From NCBI GenBank assembly GCA_019155185.1, contig CM032816.1, forward strand, positions 10,986,292-11,050,291: 64,000 bases of DNA, given 5' to 3'. Numbering within the stretch: position 1 is the stretch's first letter; each line of letters begins with the position of its first letter. This document shows, piece by piece, positions 1-12,138 of this stretch. A model generated the notes under the pieces. That model searched no databases and was not told where the DNA came from. It saw nothing but the letters and a program-made list of their open reading frames with translations. Made by a program: the position numbers and the translations under genes. The stretch comes from Beaufortia kweichowensis. Its lineage: Eukaryota > Chordata > Actinopteri > Cypriniformes > Gastromyzontidae.

Positions 1-11
1 ACTGCTTTCAG

Positions 12-2872
12 ATCACGTCACCCAACGGCAAGACGTATGGAAACACTGTGTGAATATTTAAAAGCTTTTAAGATGTTGGATTTTAGATCCTTAACAAATC
101 TCCTGCAGAACATCTGTAGTCATAAGCATCTAGTTTACGCATGACGTTAGTGGCAGATCGTATATTCCATATACTGATAACAAAATTAGTGTTCAGAAAC
201 AAAAGTCTGATGCTTTATAATCTTTTGACTGTATGTTCCATCATTGTGTTTCTTCTCGTTTTTAAGGTCTCTGATTCTTCAAGCTGAGAGCAAAAAGGAA
301 TATGAGGAGGTAATTAATACACATCTGTGAAATGTTAATCAGTACATTTGTGAGGTTTCTTTGTTTATGTCTTTATCGTTTTTTTCTAGTGGATTTGCAC
401 CCTTAACAACATTTCAAGACAGATTTATCTCACTGATAATCCTGAGGTATGTGTACAGAAACTAAACCAGCCATCCATCTGTCCATCCATTCCTTCATCC
501 AGCCCTCCATCCGTTCAGTTTATCAGTTTATCAGTAAACCTGATGTGTACAGATCTCAGATCAGCACATGTTTGTGTTGTTTATTTGCAGGCTGTGGCCA
601 TCAGATTACATCAGACAGCTTTACAGGCTGTGACGCCCATCACCAGCTTTGAGAAAAGAGCTGAAGGTCCTTCAAACCCTGACAGGTGCTAAAATTTCAT
701 ATCCGAAAATAACAACCAGACCTGTATTGGTTAAATCTTTCATTTATAGTTTCATCAAATAAAGTTTCATAAATGTCAAAACTAGTCTTGTTTTTCTCTC
801 TATAGAGCGAAACCAGGTGCCGTGGCTCCTGTTGAGTCTCACAAGACCCCTGCGGTATATGAGCCTGAAGATCTGATCTCTCCGGGAACTCCAATCCAGT
901 TTGACATTGTGCTGCCCGTGTCTGAGTTCCTGGATCAGAACCGAGCTGGAGCAAGGTCAGAGGTCAAACAAACTGCTCGGACAGAAGCCATGTTGCCCCG
1001 CATCTGTCGTCATTGATAATAAATACACATTACAGACTAACAATAAACAAATACAATGTGTTAAACAGTTCATGATTTTATGATGTGGGTTATAGTTTTA
1101 GGATCAGTTTATCGTTTTACTTCCTCTGCAATTGCATTTACGTTTTCTAGATTTTTGTTCAGGTGTGATGTTGTGTTAAATTGTGTTTCTGTGTAAATGT
1201 GACAGACGCACAAATCCCTTTGGTGAAACGGAGGAAGATGACAGCGGATCAGACACACATGGTGAGACAAGAACATTTCAACTCCTTACATTTTACATTC
1301 TTAACAGAGAGAATTTAAATGTAATAGTATAACTTATTGACAATAAATTATATTACAAATTATATGCATATATATACAAATTATAATCAAATTATTATCA
1401 TTATATTACTTTTTTTTGATATTACTTTTATTATATTACTCATTTGTAAGTCACTTTGGATAAAAGCGTCTGCTAAATTGGTAAATGTGATATGTAAATG
1501 TATTACCATCACTACAATCATGTAAGAGATTCTGTATTTTTCTGTGTTGGTATGTTTTTCAGATTCACTCCTGCAGCAGGTGTTTGCTGTGCGGTTCTTG
1601 GGTTCGATGGCCGTTCGTGCGGGTCACACACAGGAAGTGATTTATGAAGCCATGAGGCAGGTTCTCGCGGCACGTGCCATCCACAACATCTTCAAAACCA
1701 CAGAGTCTCACCTGATGGTGACCAGCACCTGCATCAAGTCAGTCACATCAAATATCTCTTACCAGCGTTTCAAATGTTGTCTTTTTGTGCAAGATTTAAA
1801 GCATTTTAATGTGTTTTCGTTTCTGTTAACAGACTGATTGATCCACAAACTCAAGTCACCAAAATCTGCGTAAGACATTTATTAATTAATCATTTAAAAA
1901 GCAAGTTTGTCATCGTGTAATCTATATTTGGGTTCTCCGTCTGTCCGTCAGTTCCAGCTGATGGATGTGTCTCAGTTTGCCGCTCATCAGGAGAACAGCC
2001 GGCTGATGGGTTTTGTGGTGGAGGGGAGAGACTGGAGTAACGGAGGTGATGGAGAACCGTCCTTCAGCGTGTTTGTGTTCGAGAGCAACACTGAAGGAGA
2101 GAAGGTCCGTCTGCAAACCTGAAACCCTGATGATGATCATTTCACCTTCAGGATCACATTAACATATGGAGTTTGTGCTGTTTCTTCACAGATCTGCTAC
2201 ACAATGAACCTGGGGAAGGAGATCTCAGAGGCCAGGAAGGTAATACCACAATACTTTAATGTGATTGGATGGAGACGTGTTAGTTTTTAATGTTATTGTT
2301 TAACAGAAATATGTGCATTTATAGTTAGTCACCTTGAAAGTAATTTTTTTGTCATAGGTCATAAAAATGATCTAAATTTATGGTTAGTGGAGTAATAAAT
2401 GCATTTATGCAATTACTACTTATACATCAGGATTTGATGGGATTGTAAAAAGTTGGCTAATAATAAGAATGTTCTCGATCCAAATGGTCTTATTGACTTC
2501 AGCAATAATAAAAATTTCTTTTAGAAGTGAGAAAAGATTTTTTGCATTTGTCAAAAAGCTTTTTTATCCAAAGCTGCTCATTTGACTTGCAGTGAATTTA
2601 AGGAATACATTGATCTTCCACAATGCTCTACCACTTAAAATACAACAAAGACAGTAAATTAATTTATAAAAGTAGTCATTCAGATTTCTTGTCGACCTCA
2701 TTTGAATATCCGTTCATGAAACTGTGTGTATGTGTATCAGGACCCTGAAGCGTTGGCCCAGCTGATGAAGTCCATGCCCCTGACAAACGATGGAAAGTTT
2801 TTGCTGCTGGAAAGTGAGACGGGAGATGCTGCAGATGGAGTCAGACAGGATGACCTGGAGTCAGAGGCCTGA
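12..2872 (+). CDS. appl2: APPL2, endosomal PH/PTB adaptor (3' part of gene, 11 exons)
   Basis: Adaptor of Rab5-positive endosomes; the full protein has BAR, PH and PTB domains. Only the C-terminal ~323 residues are here. Exons: 12-34, 267-309, 390-446, 591-685, 806-955, 1206-1261, 1563-1737, 1833-1869, 1952-2104, 2192-2239, 2741-2872. All junctions are GT-AG and the phases close. The first three exons encode the end of the PH domain (AESKKEYEEWICTLNNISRQ). Exons 7-10 encode the PTB domain (VFAVRFLGSMAVRAG, ARAIHNIF, ESHLMV, LIDPQTQVTKI). The end, with DPEALAQLMKSMPLTNDGKF and a final ESEA, matches APPL2 and not APPL1, whose tail has a long KEIERVKEKQ-type helix here absent. A proline-rich linker (PVESHKTPAVYEPEDLISPG) joins PH and PTB. 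The gene converges on tubgcp6. The 5' exons are beyond the window edge. Confidence 0.93.
1446..1500 (+). mobile_element. SINE tail fragment in an appl2 intron
   Basis: gtaagtcactttggataaaa followed by gcgtctgctaaattggtaaa is the conserved 3' part of teleost tRNA-type SINEs. The head is not recognisable. Confidence 0.65.
2545..2640 (-). mobile_element. Degraded reverse SINE in the last appl2 intron
   Basis: aaagcttttttatccaaagc followed by ttgacttgcagtg and acaatgctctaccact has the order of a reverse-oriented fish SINE (tail, then tRNA-like head). Strongly diverged. The rest of this 501-bp intron (2240-2740) shows nothing else. Confidence 0.45.
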
Positions 2873-4625
2873 TCTCAAACATACACACACACACACACAC
2901 ATCTCCTCTGTCTTCTCTCTGTGTTCAGCAGATCTCCAAACACACAACATGAAGGAAATAAAATCAACACTTATCCAGTTTAGATACTGTGAAGCTTGTA
3001 AAGAGATCAGCGGGGTGGAAGGTCAAAATCTGCTGGTTTGAGTTAATCAGAAGTTAAAGGGTTAGTTCAGCCAAAAATTAAAACGTCACATTTTCAGAGA
3101 ACAACTTTCAAAAAAGTCTTCACAAAACTATGAATATAGTGCATGAGTTACAAGGGGTCCTTTTAAGATTTTCCCATATTTTATTATTTTAGTGTTTCAT
3201 GGGGGAAAGTCGTGTGTTTAAAAGTTAATGATAAGTCAGTTTTTAGGGTGAACTATTTCTTAAAATCTGTAACTTTTGCCTCTCTATTGCCATTTCTCTT
3301 TGAAACGTAAAATTGTTGGTTACTTTACAAACTGACATCAAACCAATTTCACTTTGTTTCTCAATATCATACCATCATAGTTTCAGCTACAAACTTACAT
3401 TTATGATCTTTTGCTCATGGAAAAGACTTCAGGTTTCTCACCCCATCATTAGTCATAGCGAGCAAAAACCGTAACACTTGATTTGCACTTTCTTGTTTCT
3501 GTCACATCTGAAGGTTAAATTGATGTGCTGACAGATGTCAAAGTGAAAAATCTCTCATTACATTCCATTTAGATCCACTGCATCATTCCACTGCTGTTAA
3601 TCTCGTATCATCACATCTTTCAGAGAAGATGTGAAAAGACTCTGAATCCCAATTTACACACTCCTCATCCCCCAAGATTAGTATTAAAACAGTATGCCAA
3701 ATGTGGTCAATGAATTTTTTCAATGACTTCAGTTTTAGTGAAATCATCAATTTGTATGAATGTTAAGGTATTGCAAAATGTTAATGCGTTAAAATACAAA
3801 CTGCATGCAATCAACAGGGTCTGTGGCATTGATGCAATTTAAACTGATGTAGTTGTAAGACACTAAAACATATGCACTTTTCTATCACATCAATGCATGT
3901 ACTTGTCATGTTTAACAGTTTGTAAATTGGGATTCAGTTGCATGTTTTTTTTTTTCATTTTCGCGACAGCATTGTTAGGTTATTTTTTTTAACACATAGC
4001 TATGTTGTTCATGGGCATCTAATAAGTTAATAAAATAAAGTTAAGAGAAATTCAATGTAAAAATAAGTTTAAAACGTGTCCTCTGTAGGTCAGTATATAA
4101 TAATTGCTTCCCTAATTTTGTATTATAATCTATATTTTGAGGCACAATTAATATTCTCAGGCGGGTAGTTAATAATAGTTTAAGTTTAAATTCCTTTACA
4201 GACCACTACATTTTAATTTTAGGTACATTTAATTTATAATATTTTGTTTTTGCGCTAAAGGGCTTTTTCTCAGTATTAGATTTATCTGAACCACAGCATC
4301 CACATGTAAAACATTCATTCATGTGATTTCTGTAATGGTTTGTATACTGAAGGACACAGTTTCTGAAAATGGTTTACAGTGATTTGAGCTGTTGTTTACA
4401 TTACTAAGCCGAACGCGAGATCTGTAAAAATAAAATATGAGCTCAACATGTAAAACTCTGAATATGCCTCTGTCTGACGTTTAACCTGCGATGAGCTTAA
4501 GCATGTTACGCTGAAAAATAAACTGTAACTATTAACGTACAAGCAACAGTTGTTTCTGTCCATGTAAACCGTACCTGTCTGTCTTTTCAGATTGTAAAAC
4601 TTTAATAAAACTTTGTGACCATTTC
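2873..4625 (+). other. appl2: appl2 3'UTR and convergent 3' region
   Basis: Non-coding sequence after the appl2 stop. AATAAA hexamers occur near 2957, 4425, 4519 and 4603; the last (in tttaataaaactttg) is the strongest candidate distal poly(A) site. A (CA)n run sits at 2880-2900. A fish interspersed repeat lies at about 3054-3264. I see no coding frame here. Which poly(A) site is used cannot be told from sequence. Confidence 0.5.
3054..3264. mobile_element. AGTTCA/TGAACT interspersed repeat in the appl2 3'UTR
   Basis: Starts taaagggttagttcagcc and ends tagggtgaactatttctta, an imperfect inverted pair, with gtttcatgggggaaagtcgt inside. Same family as the copy at 30790. If the distal poly(A) site is used, the element is part of the mature appl2 mRNA. 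Confidence 0.6.
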
Positions 4626-4669
4626 TAATTCCCTTTCAGAGTCGAGACGAATCTCACATCAGGGTTGAT

Positions 4670-4960
4670 GTAAATTAAATATTTTATTTTACACATATAG
4701 TTACATATTCGCTCTTTGTGGATAACAGCATCAATACTGGCACGCGTCACAAAACTTTTCCATCAATACTGAGAAAAATGGATTTTGCTTATTGACTTTT
4801 TCAAACAAGAATGTCTACATTTGCTCTTTGTGAAAGGTACAGGATTACGACAGCAATCACTTACTCTTCAACGTTCACAAAAGAAATGTTGTCCAAACGT
4901 CTGATGTCAAAACTGAACACAGCAGTTGCAGGAAACATCAAGTTCACACACAAAAGAGAA
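4670..4960 (-). other. tubgcp6: tubgcp6 3'UTR with poly(A) signal
   Basis: Downstream of the tubgcp6 stop (TGA at 4963-4961). An AATAAA hexamer on the minus strand (TTTATT at 4684-4689) predicts a short 3'UTR of about 280-300 bases. It ends within about 80 bp of the distal appl2 AATAAA on the other strand, so the two genes are tail to tail with little or no spacer. Confidence 0.55.
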
Positions 4961-7900
4961 TCATGAGTCTTTGTAATAGTTATTGAGGTTGATCCGCAAC
5001 AAGAAGTCTTCCAGATGCGGTTGATAACCTTTGTCCACCAGTTTGGTTACCACTGCAGAACACATATACAAGAGATTTACATTAGATTTATAAAAGGTAT
5101 AATTCATCAACTCAACCTGAAAAAGCCACAGGTCATCACAATTGTAAAGCTGTGTGATTAAAACACCTGTTTAGTTTCAGGTCATTTTCAGCCCAAGATC
5201 AACTGAAATACTGATCATTATGATTATCAGTAGAACGAGTAAAAACAAATCTGGTCAGGTCTAATTCTATCAGCTTCTTTCAGCAGCTACAGACTCTCAT
5301 CCCGCTGTGTTCACCTGTATGATGAAACACCTGTCTCACCTTTGAACAGGAAGCTGGAATAATACTTGAAGGTGTTGTAGGACTGCTGCATGGCGATGAA
5401 TCCAGGGTGCACCGGCTCCCCCTGCTGGAGCTCCCAGGGCTGTGCGATGAGCTGACCACGAAACTTCAGGATGAGACTGAAGATGCTGTGAATGATGTTC
5501 ATCACTGGAGCGGCTTTCTCTGTCAATAAACCCCTGAGAGAAGAGCAGGAGAGAAATATCAGATATTTCACCCCAAAATAAAAACAAAATGAACAAAACT
5601 AATTTATTGAACAAGTACAAATCATATTTATATACAAATAGTTCAGCTGTTGGGTAGGGTTTTGCAACAAATGTTGGAAAATAGAAAAATTATTATTTTA
5701 AGGTGGAAAAAAGTTTAAAGAGGAAAAAAAAGAATATTGAAAAGAAAAAAAATTTTTTTTGAAGATAAAAAAAATGTTTAAAGATCAAAAAACTGTAAAT
5801 ATGAAAAACAAAATTTTTGAAGAGGAAAAAACCTTGACAAAAAAAATACTTTTTTTGAAGATGAAAAAAAATGTTTCAAGATAAAAAACTGTAAAGATGA
5901 AAAAACATATTTGAAGAGGAAAAAACTGAGAAAAAAAAAATCTTTTTTTGAAGATGGAAATTTTTTTTGAAGAGGACCTCAAAAGGAAGAAATATTAAAG
6001 AGAATTAAAGATAAAAGAGAATTTGAAAGAGGAATTTTTTTTAAGTTAATAAAAACTGAAAAAAGTTTTTTTTTTTAAGAGGAAATTTAAATCATGTTTT
6101 GATGAGGAAAAAAACTGAAGAGAATTTTTTTTGAAGATTTTGGAAAAATTTGGAAAGAGAAAATAAAAAATGAAGAGGAAAAATATTTTTTTAAGATGAA
6201 AAATGTTTAAAGATGAAAAAAAGTGTTTAAAGATGGGAAAAACATTTCTTGAAAATGAAAAAAAAATTGAAGGTAAAAAATTGTAAAGAGAAAATAAAAA
6301 AATGAAGAGGAAAAAATTTTTTTTGAAGATGAAAGAAATGTTTGAAGATGAAAAAACGTTTCTGAAGAGGAAAAAAAAATTGAAGAGGAATTTTTTTTTT
6401 AAGATAAAAAAATGTTTAAAGATGAAAAAAAGTGTTTAAAGATGGGAAAAACATTTCTTGAAAATGAAAAAAAAATTGAAGGTAAAAAATTGTAAAGAGA
6501 AAATAAAAAAATGAAGAGGAAAAAATTTGTTTTGAAGATGAAAAAACTTTTCTGAAGAGGAAAAAAAAATTTGAAGAGGAATTTTTTTTTTTTTAAAAAA
6601 AAAAGAGAAAATAAAAAATGAAAAGATAAAAAAAAAAAGATGAAAAAAGTTTAAAGATGGGAAAACATTTCTTGAAAATGAAAAAAAAATTGAAGGTAAA
6701 AAATTGTAAAGAGAAAATAAAAAAATGAAGAGGAAAAAATTTGTTTTGAAGATGAAAGAAATGTTTGAAGATGAAAAAACTTTCTGAAGAGGAAAAAAAA
6801 ATTGAAGAGGAATTTTTTTTTTTAAAGATAAAAAAATGTTTAAAGATGAAAAAAAGTGTTTAAAGATGGGAAAACATTTCTTGAAAATGAAAAAAAAATT
6901 GAAGGTAAAAAATTGTAAAGAGAAAATAAAAAAATGAAGAGGAAAATTATTTTTTTTGAAAATGAAAGAAATGTTTGAAGATGAAAAAACGTTTCTGAAG
7001 AGGAAAAAAAAATTGAAGAGGAATTTTTTTTTTAAAGATAAAAAAAGGTTTAAAGATGAAAAAGTGTTTAAAGATGGGAAAACATTTCTTGAAAATGAAA
7101 AAAAAATTGAAGGTAAAAAATTGTAAAGAAAAAAAAAAATGAAAAGGAAAGGAAAAATGTGTTGAAGATGAAAGAAATGTTTTGAAGATGAAAAAAAAAC
7201 GTTTCTGAAGAGGAAAAAAATTGAAGAGGAATTTTTTTTTTAAAGATAAAAAAATGTTTAAAGATGAAAAAGTGTTTAAAGATGGGAAAACATTTCTTGA
7301 AAATGAAAAAAAAATTGAAGGTAAAAAATTGTAAAGAGAAAATAAAAAAATGAAGAGGAAAAAATTTGTTTTGAAGATGAAAGAAATGTTTGAAGATGAA
7401 AAAAAAAAGCTGAAGAGGAAAAAAAAATTGAAGAGGAATTTTTTTTTTTTAAAGATAAAAAAATGTTTAAAGATGAAAAAAAGTGTTTAAAGATGGGAAA
7501 AAAATTTCTTGAAAATGAAAAAAAAAATTAAAGGTAAAAAATTGTAAAGAGAAAATAAAAAAAAGAAGAGGAAAAATTTGTTTTGAAGATGAAAAAAATG
7601 TTTGAAATGTTTGAAGATGAAGAGGAAAAATTTTTTGAAGAGGAAAAAAATTTGAAGAGGAATTTTTTTTTTTAAAGAGAAAAAAAAAGGTTTTTAAAGA
7701 TGAAAAAAGATGAAAAAAGTTTAAAGATGGGAAAAAATTTCTTGAAATGAAAATGAAAAAAATTGAAGGTAAAAATTGTAAAGAGAAAATAAAAAATGAA
7801 GAGGAAAAAAATTTGTTTTGAAGATGAAAGAAATGTTTGAAGATGAAAAAACTTTTCTGAAGAGGAAAAAAAAATTGAAGAGGAATTTTTTTTTTTAAAG

Positions 7901-10900
7901 ATAAAAAAATGTTTAAAGATGAAAAAAAGTGTTTAAAGATGGGAAAACATTTCTTGAAAATGAAAAAAAAATTGAAGGTAAAATGTTTGTAGAAAAAATA
8001 AAAATGAAGAGGAAAAAATTTGTTTTGAAGATGAAAGAAATGTTTGAAGATGAAAAAACTTTTCTGAAGAGGAAAAAATTGAAGAGGAATTTTTTTTTTA
8101 GATAAAAAATGTTTAAAGATGAAAAAAAAAGTGTTTAAAGATGGGAAAAATTTTTGAAAATGAAAAAAAAAAATTGAAGGTAAAAAATTGTAAAGAGAAA
8201 AAAAAAAATTGAAGAGAAAAAAAATGTTTTGAAGATGAAAAACTTTTCTGAAGAGGAAAAAAAAATTTGAAGAGGAATTTTTTTAAAGATAAAAAAATGT
8301 TTAAAGATGAAAAAAAGTGTTTAAAGATGGGAAAAAAATTTCTTGAAAATGAAAAAAAAAATTAAAGGTAAAAAATTGTAAAGAGAAAATAAAAAAAATG
8401 AAGAGGAAATTTTTTTTTTTGAAGATGAAAGAAATGTTTGAAGATGGAAAAACTTTTCTGAAGAGGAAAAAAAAAATTGAAGAGGAATTTTTTTTTAAAA
8501 AATGTTTAAAGATGAAAAAAAGTGTTTAAAGATGAAAAAAAAATGTTTGGAGAGGAAAAAAAAATGAATTTTTTTAAGATTTTAAATGAAAAAGATGAAA
8601 AAAAAAAATTAAGGTGAAAATTTTTTTTAAAGATGGGAAAAACATTTTTGGAAAATGAAAAAAAAATTTGAAGGTGAAAAATTGTAAAGAGAAAATAAAA
8701 AATGAAGAGGAAAATTTTTGAAGATGAAAGAAATGTTTGAAGATGAAAAAACTTTTCTGAAGAGGAAAAAAAAATTGAAGAGGAAATTTTTTTTTTTTGA
8801 AGATGAAAAAAATGTTTAAAGATGAAAAAAGTGTTTAAAGATGGGAAAACAATTTTTAGAAAAAACTTTTCTAAAGAGGAAAAAAAATGTTTGGAGAGGA
8901 AAAAAGTAATTTTTTTAAGATAAAAAATGTTTAAAGATGAAAAAAGGTTTAAAGATGAAAAAAATTGAAGAGGAAATTTTAAGATTTAAAGATGAAAAAA
9001 AATTTTAAAAAAAAAAAAAAAAAGGTGGGAAAAAATTAAAAAAAAAAAAAAGAGAAAATAAAAAAAATGAAGAGGAAATTTTTTTTTTGAAGATGAAAGA
9101 AATGTTTGAAGATGGAAAAAAGTGTTTAAAGATGGGAAAAACATTTTTAGAAAAAACTTTTCTAAAGAGGAAAAAAAATGTTTGGAGAGGAAAAAAGTAA
9201 TTTTTTTAAGATAAAAAATGTTTAAAGATGAAAAAAGGTTTAAAATGAAAAAAAAATGTTGAAGGTGAAATTTTTTAAAGATGGGAAAAACATTTTTGGA
9301 AAATGAAAAAAAAATTTGAAGGTGAAAAAATGTTTGAAGAGGAAAAAGGTTTTTGAGGAGGAAAAAAATTTGTAAAGAAAAAATAAAAAATGAAGAGGAA
9401 AAAAAATATTCAAGATAAAAAAAAGTTAAAAACAATTTGAAGAGGAAAAAACGAAAATGAAAAAATGTTTGGAAAAATAAAGTTTGGAAATGTAAAAAAA
9501 AAATAATAATTCGAAGAACAACTAATTTTTTTTAAAAGGAAAAAAATGATTGAGGAGGAGAAAAAAAAATGAAAGCCAGATGATTTTTTCGCGTTGCTGT
9601 TTCTACATAAGTGTGAATAATGCACATACACACACGATACATGAAATGTGTATTTGTGTTGGTCTCACCTGAAGATGGCTCTGTTGAGGTATTCTGCATG
9701 TGTGCGGTGAATTGCGTCCAGATCGCTGGCGCTGCTCAGTTTGTGTGTGAACTCACTCCAGGACACCTGAAGGATCTGATTGGCGATGTAACCCTGAATG
9801 ACCTTCACAAAGTGCTGCATCTCATGTCTGTAAAGCTGAAGCTGATGAAACTGAACGGATCGACCTGCACCTTTCACCAGAGCTGACAGAGACACAGACA
9901 TCATTCTTAAACATCTCTTGACTCATGGATTGCCGTGACAGAGAGGAACACAGTCTGAATTTTCCAGATAAACCTCATGTTTAACTCTTTAAAGCCCAAC
10001 ATCTTTTTTAAGCATAATTCAAAGTCTCGAACTCTTAGTCTTAAAAATCTTAGTCTCTCCTAAAAACACTTGAGAGTTAAATATTGTTCAAAAAATTACA
10101 ATTAACAAAAAATGCTAAAAGCCAGCAAATATTTTTATATGAATATGAACAACATTTCATACGTTCACCTATAAAGTCATTTGTCATGAAGAATGTACAC
10201 ACAAAAACTCAAACATGACTGACAAATTAAACCTGGAAGTCACCAAACAGTAAAAATATCATTAAATGAGTATAAGTTTAAAGCAAAGTGTATCTGTCAA
10301 GAAAACAAATACTAACCCGTCCTCTTCAGGTGAAACCAGACGTCCCTGAGAGACCAAACCATGTGTTTGAGTTGCAGTAAGAAGGAAAACAGCCTGTTAT
10401 ATTTATTCAGACAGCTGTCTGTTATGACGATATTCACCGGCCAGTCCACCTGCGGAGAGAAACACAGAGATGATGAACATCTGCCGGGATCATCAGAAAG
10501 TCTGAATCTGAAACTATCTGTGACCTTGTAGCGCAGCTCGAGACAGTTTAACGAGTCTGGAGCGTGAGGATGAAAGATCTCCGGCAGATATCTCAGAGCA
10601 AACGTGAAGTGAGCGACCAGCTCGCTGTCGCCGTGGACGCTGTACTGTAACGCCTTGTTCAGGATGGAGTTTAACACCAGCGGGGTCAACAGTTCACCGG
10701 GTGTCTGACCGCTGCCCAACTGAAAACACACAAGATCACAGTCTGATGTCTTTATGTGACATCATTTATTTATCCTCATATCGTTCAAAATCTGCATGAC
10801 TTTCTTTTCTCTGTGGAGAACAAAAGATATTTTGAGAAATGTCTCAATGTGGTTTTGTGTTCATACAATGGATGTCAATGAGGGTCAATGTTGATTGGCT

Positions 10901-12138
10901 ATCAGCATTCTGCAAAATATTTTCTTTTGTGTTCTGCAGGAGAAAAAAAGTCCTACAGGTTTGTAACGACATGAAAGCGAACACTACATCCTAATTGTTA
11001 GCTAGCAAGCAAAAAATCTCTTGTGTGGATGTAAAAAAAAAAAAAAAAATTAGTTTGAAGAGGGAAACTTTTAAAGAAAAAAATAATATTGAAAAGAAAA
11101 CATTTTTGAAGAAGGGAATTTTTTTTGAAAAGGAAATCATCTTGTTCAAAATTTGTTTCATCTTCAAAAATTTATTTTCCCACAAGGTTGACATGACATG
11201 CTAATTGTTAGCTAGCAAATAAAAAAAATTAAGAGAAAAAAAATATTTGTTTATAGAAGAATCAAAATTTCATATTTTTAAAGATGAAAAAAAATTTGAA
11301 GATGGGGAAAAATCTTTTTGAGGATAAAAATATAATTTTGAAGAGGTAATTTTTTTTTTAAATGAAAAAAAATTTAAGATGAAAACATTTTTTGAAGATG
11401 GTGAAAAAGAGAAGAAAATATTTAGGACTTAGGCTCCAGGAAGGAATATAAGATTTATTTTCTTCATGAATTGTTTTTTACGTTGTGGTTCAGGGCTTCA
11501 GTATGTTCAGACCTTCTCAAAGAGTTGATCGCTGAGAGAGAGCGCAAATTCTCCATCCTCCATTAACAGGAAATGCCTCAGCGTCTCAAAGTGCTTCTCC
11601 ACACGCAACTCCACGAAAAAATAATCCACCACAGCCTTGTTTACCATAGACACACTGGGAGAGAGAGACGTTGAGAAGTTTTAAGTGCAATGCTATTTGG
11701 TTGCTAGTGTAATGAGTTAGCGGTGCACTTACTGTGTTATCAGTGGCGTGGTGACCGAGTGTTTCATGAGAACAGGAAGTGGCATCATCTCGCTGAGCTC
11801 AACAGCCGTGGCATCCGTTGCCCGGTGAAGCGAGAGATCAACAGGCAGTCCGTTTGGACCTCGTGTCACCTGCTGCAGAAGCTCAGAGTCTGAAGCTTCA
11901 ACTGCACATGAACAAAAACATCAACATCTCCATATCTGACTCAAATCAGGTAAGATCTAGAGGTTCTGGTACTAACTCAGGCCATACGAGTCCTGGTACT
12001 GCTCGGCTTGATACTGTGAGGCCAGGCTGAGGAGATATCGATCCTCTGGGCTTTCTTTAGGAGACAGGCCGAGTCCGAGAGCCCAGGCGGCAAGACCCTC
12101 ATCCAGGGAGAACAATGCATTTGGGACCGCATCGTACC
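4961..12138 (-). CDS. tubgcp6: tubgcp6 exons 16-23: C-terminal GCP (gamma-tubulin-binding) half
   Basis: About codons 1277-1709. Exon 16 carries EDRYLLSLASQYQAEQYQDS. Exons 17-18 carry LPVLMKHSVTTPL, then VVDYFFVELRVEKHFETLRH and LLMEDGEFALSLSDQLFEK. Exon 19 has QTPGELLTPLVLNSILNKAL and LRYLPEIF. Exon 20 has DWPVNIVIT, then NRLFSFLLQLKHMVWSLRDV. Exon 21 has EMQHFVKVIQGYIANQIL. Exon 22 has GLLTEKAAPVMNIIHSIFSL and MQQSYNTFKYYSSFLFK. Exon 23 ends the protein with LEDFLLRINLNNYYKDS. These are typical Grip2/GCP C-terminal blocks that bind gamma-tubulin. Some donors are off-consensus (gtctga after exon 18, gtcaca after exon 19, gttagt after exons 16 and 20), but the phases all fit. Confidence 0.93.

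Noticed and set aside
8986..9435. 149-codon phenylalanine/serine-rich minus frame
   Set aside because: Product of the purine/pyrimidine satellite; no domain and no conserved codon pattern.
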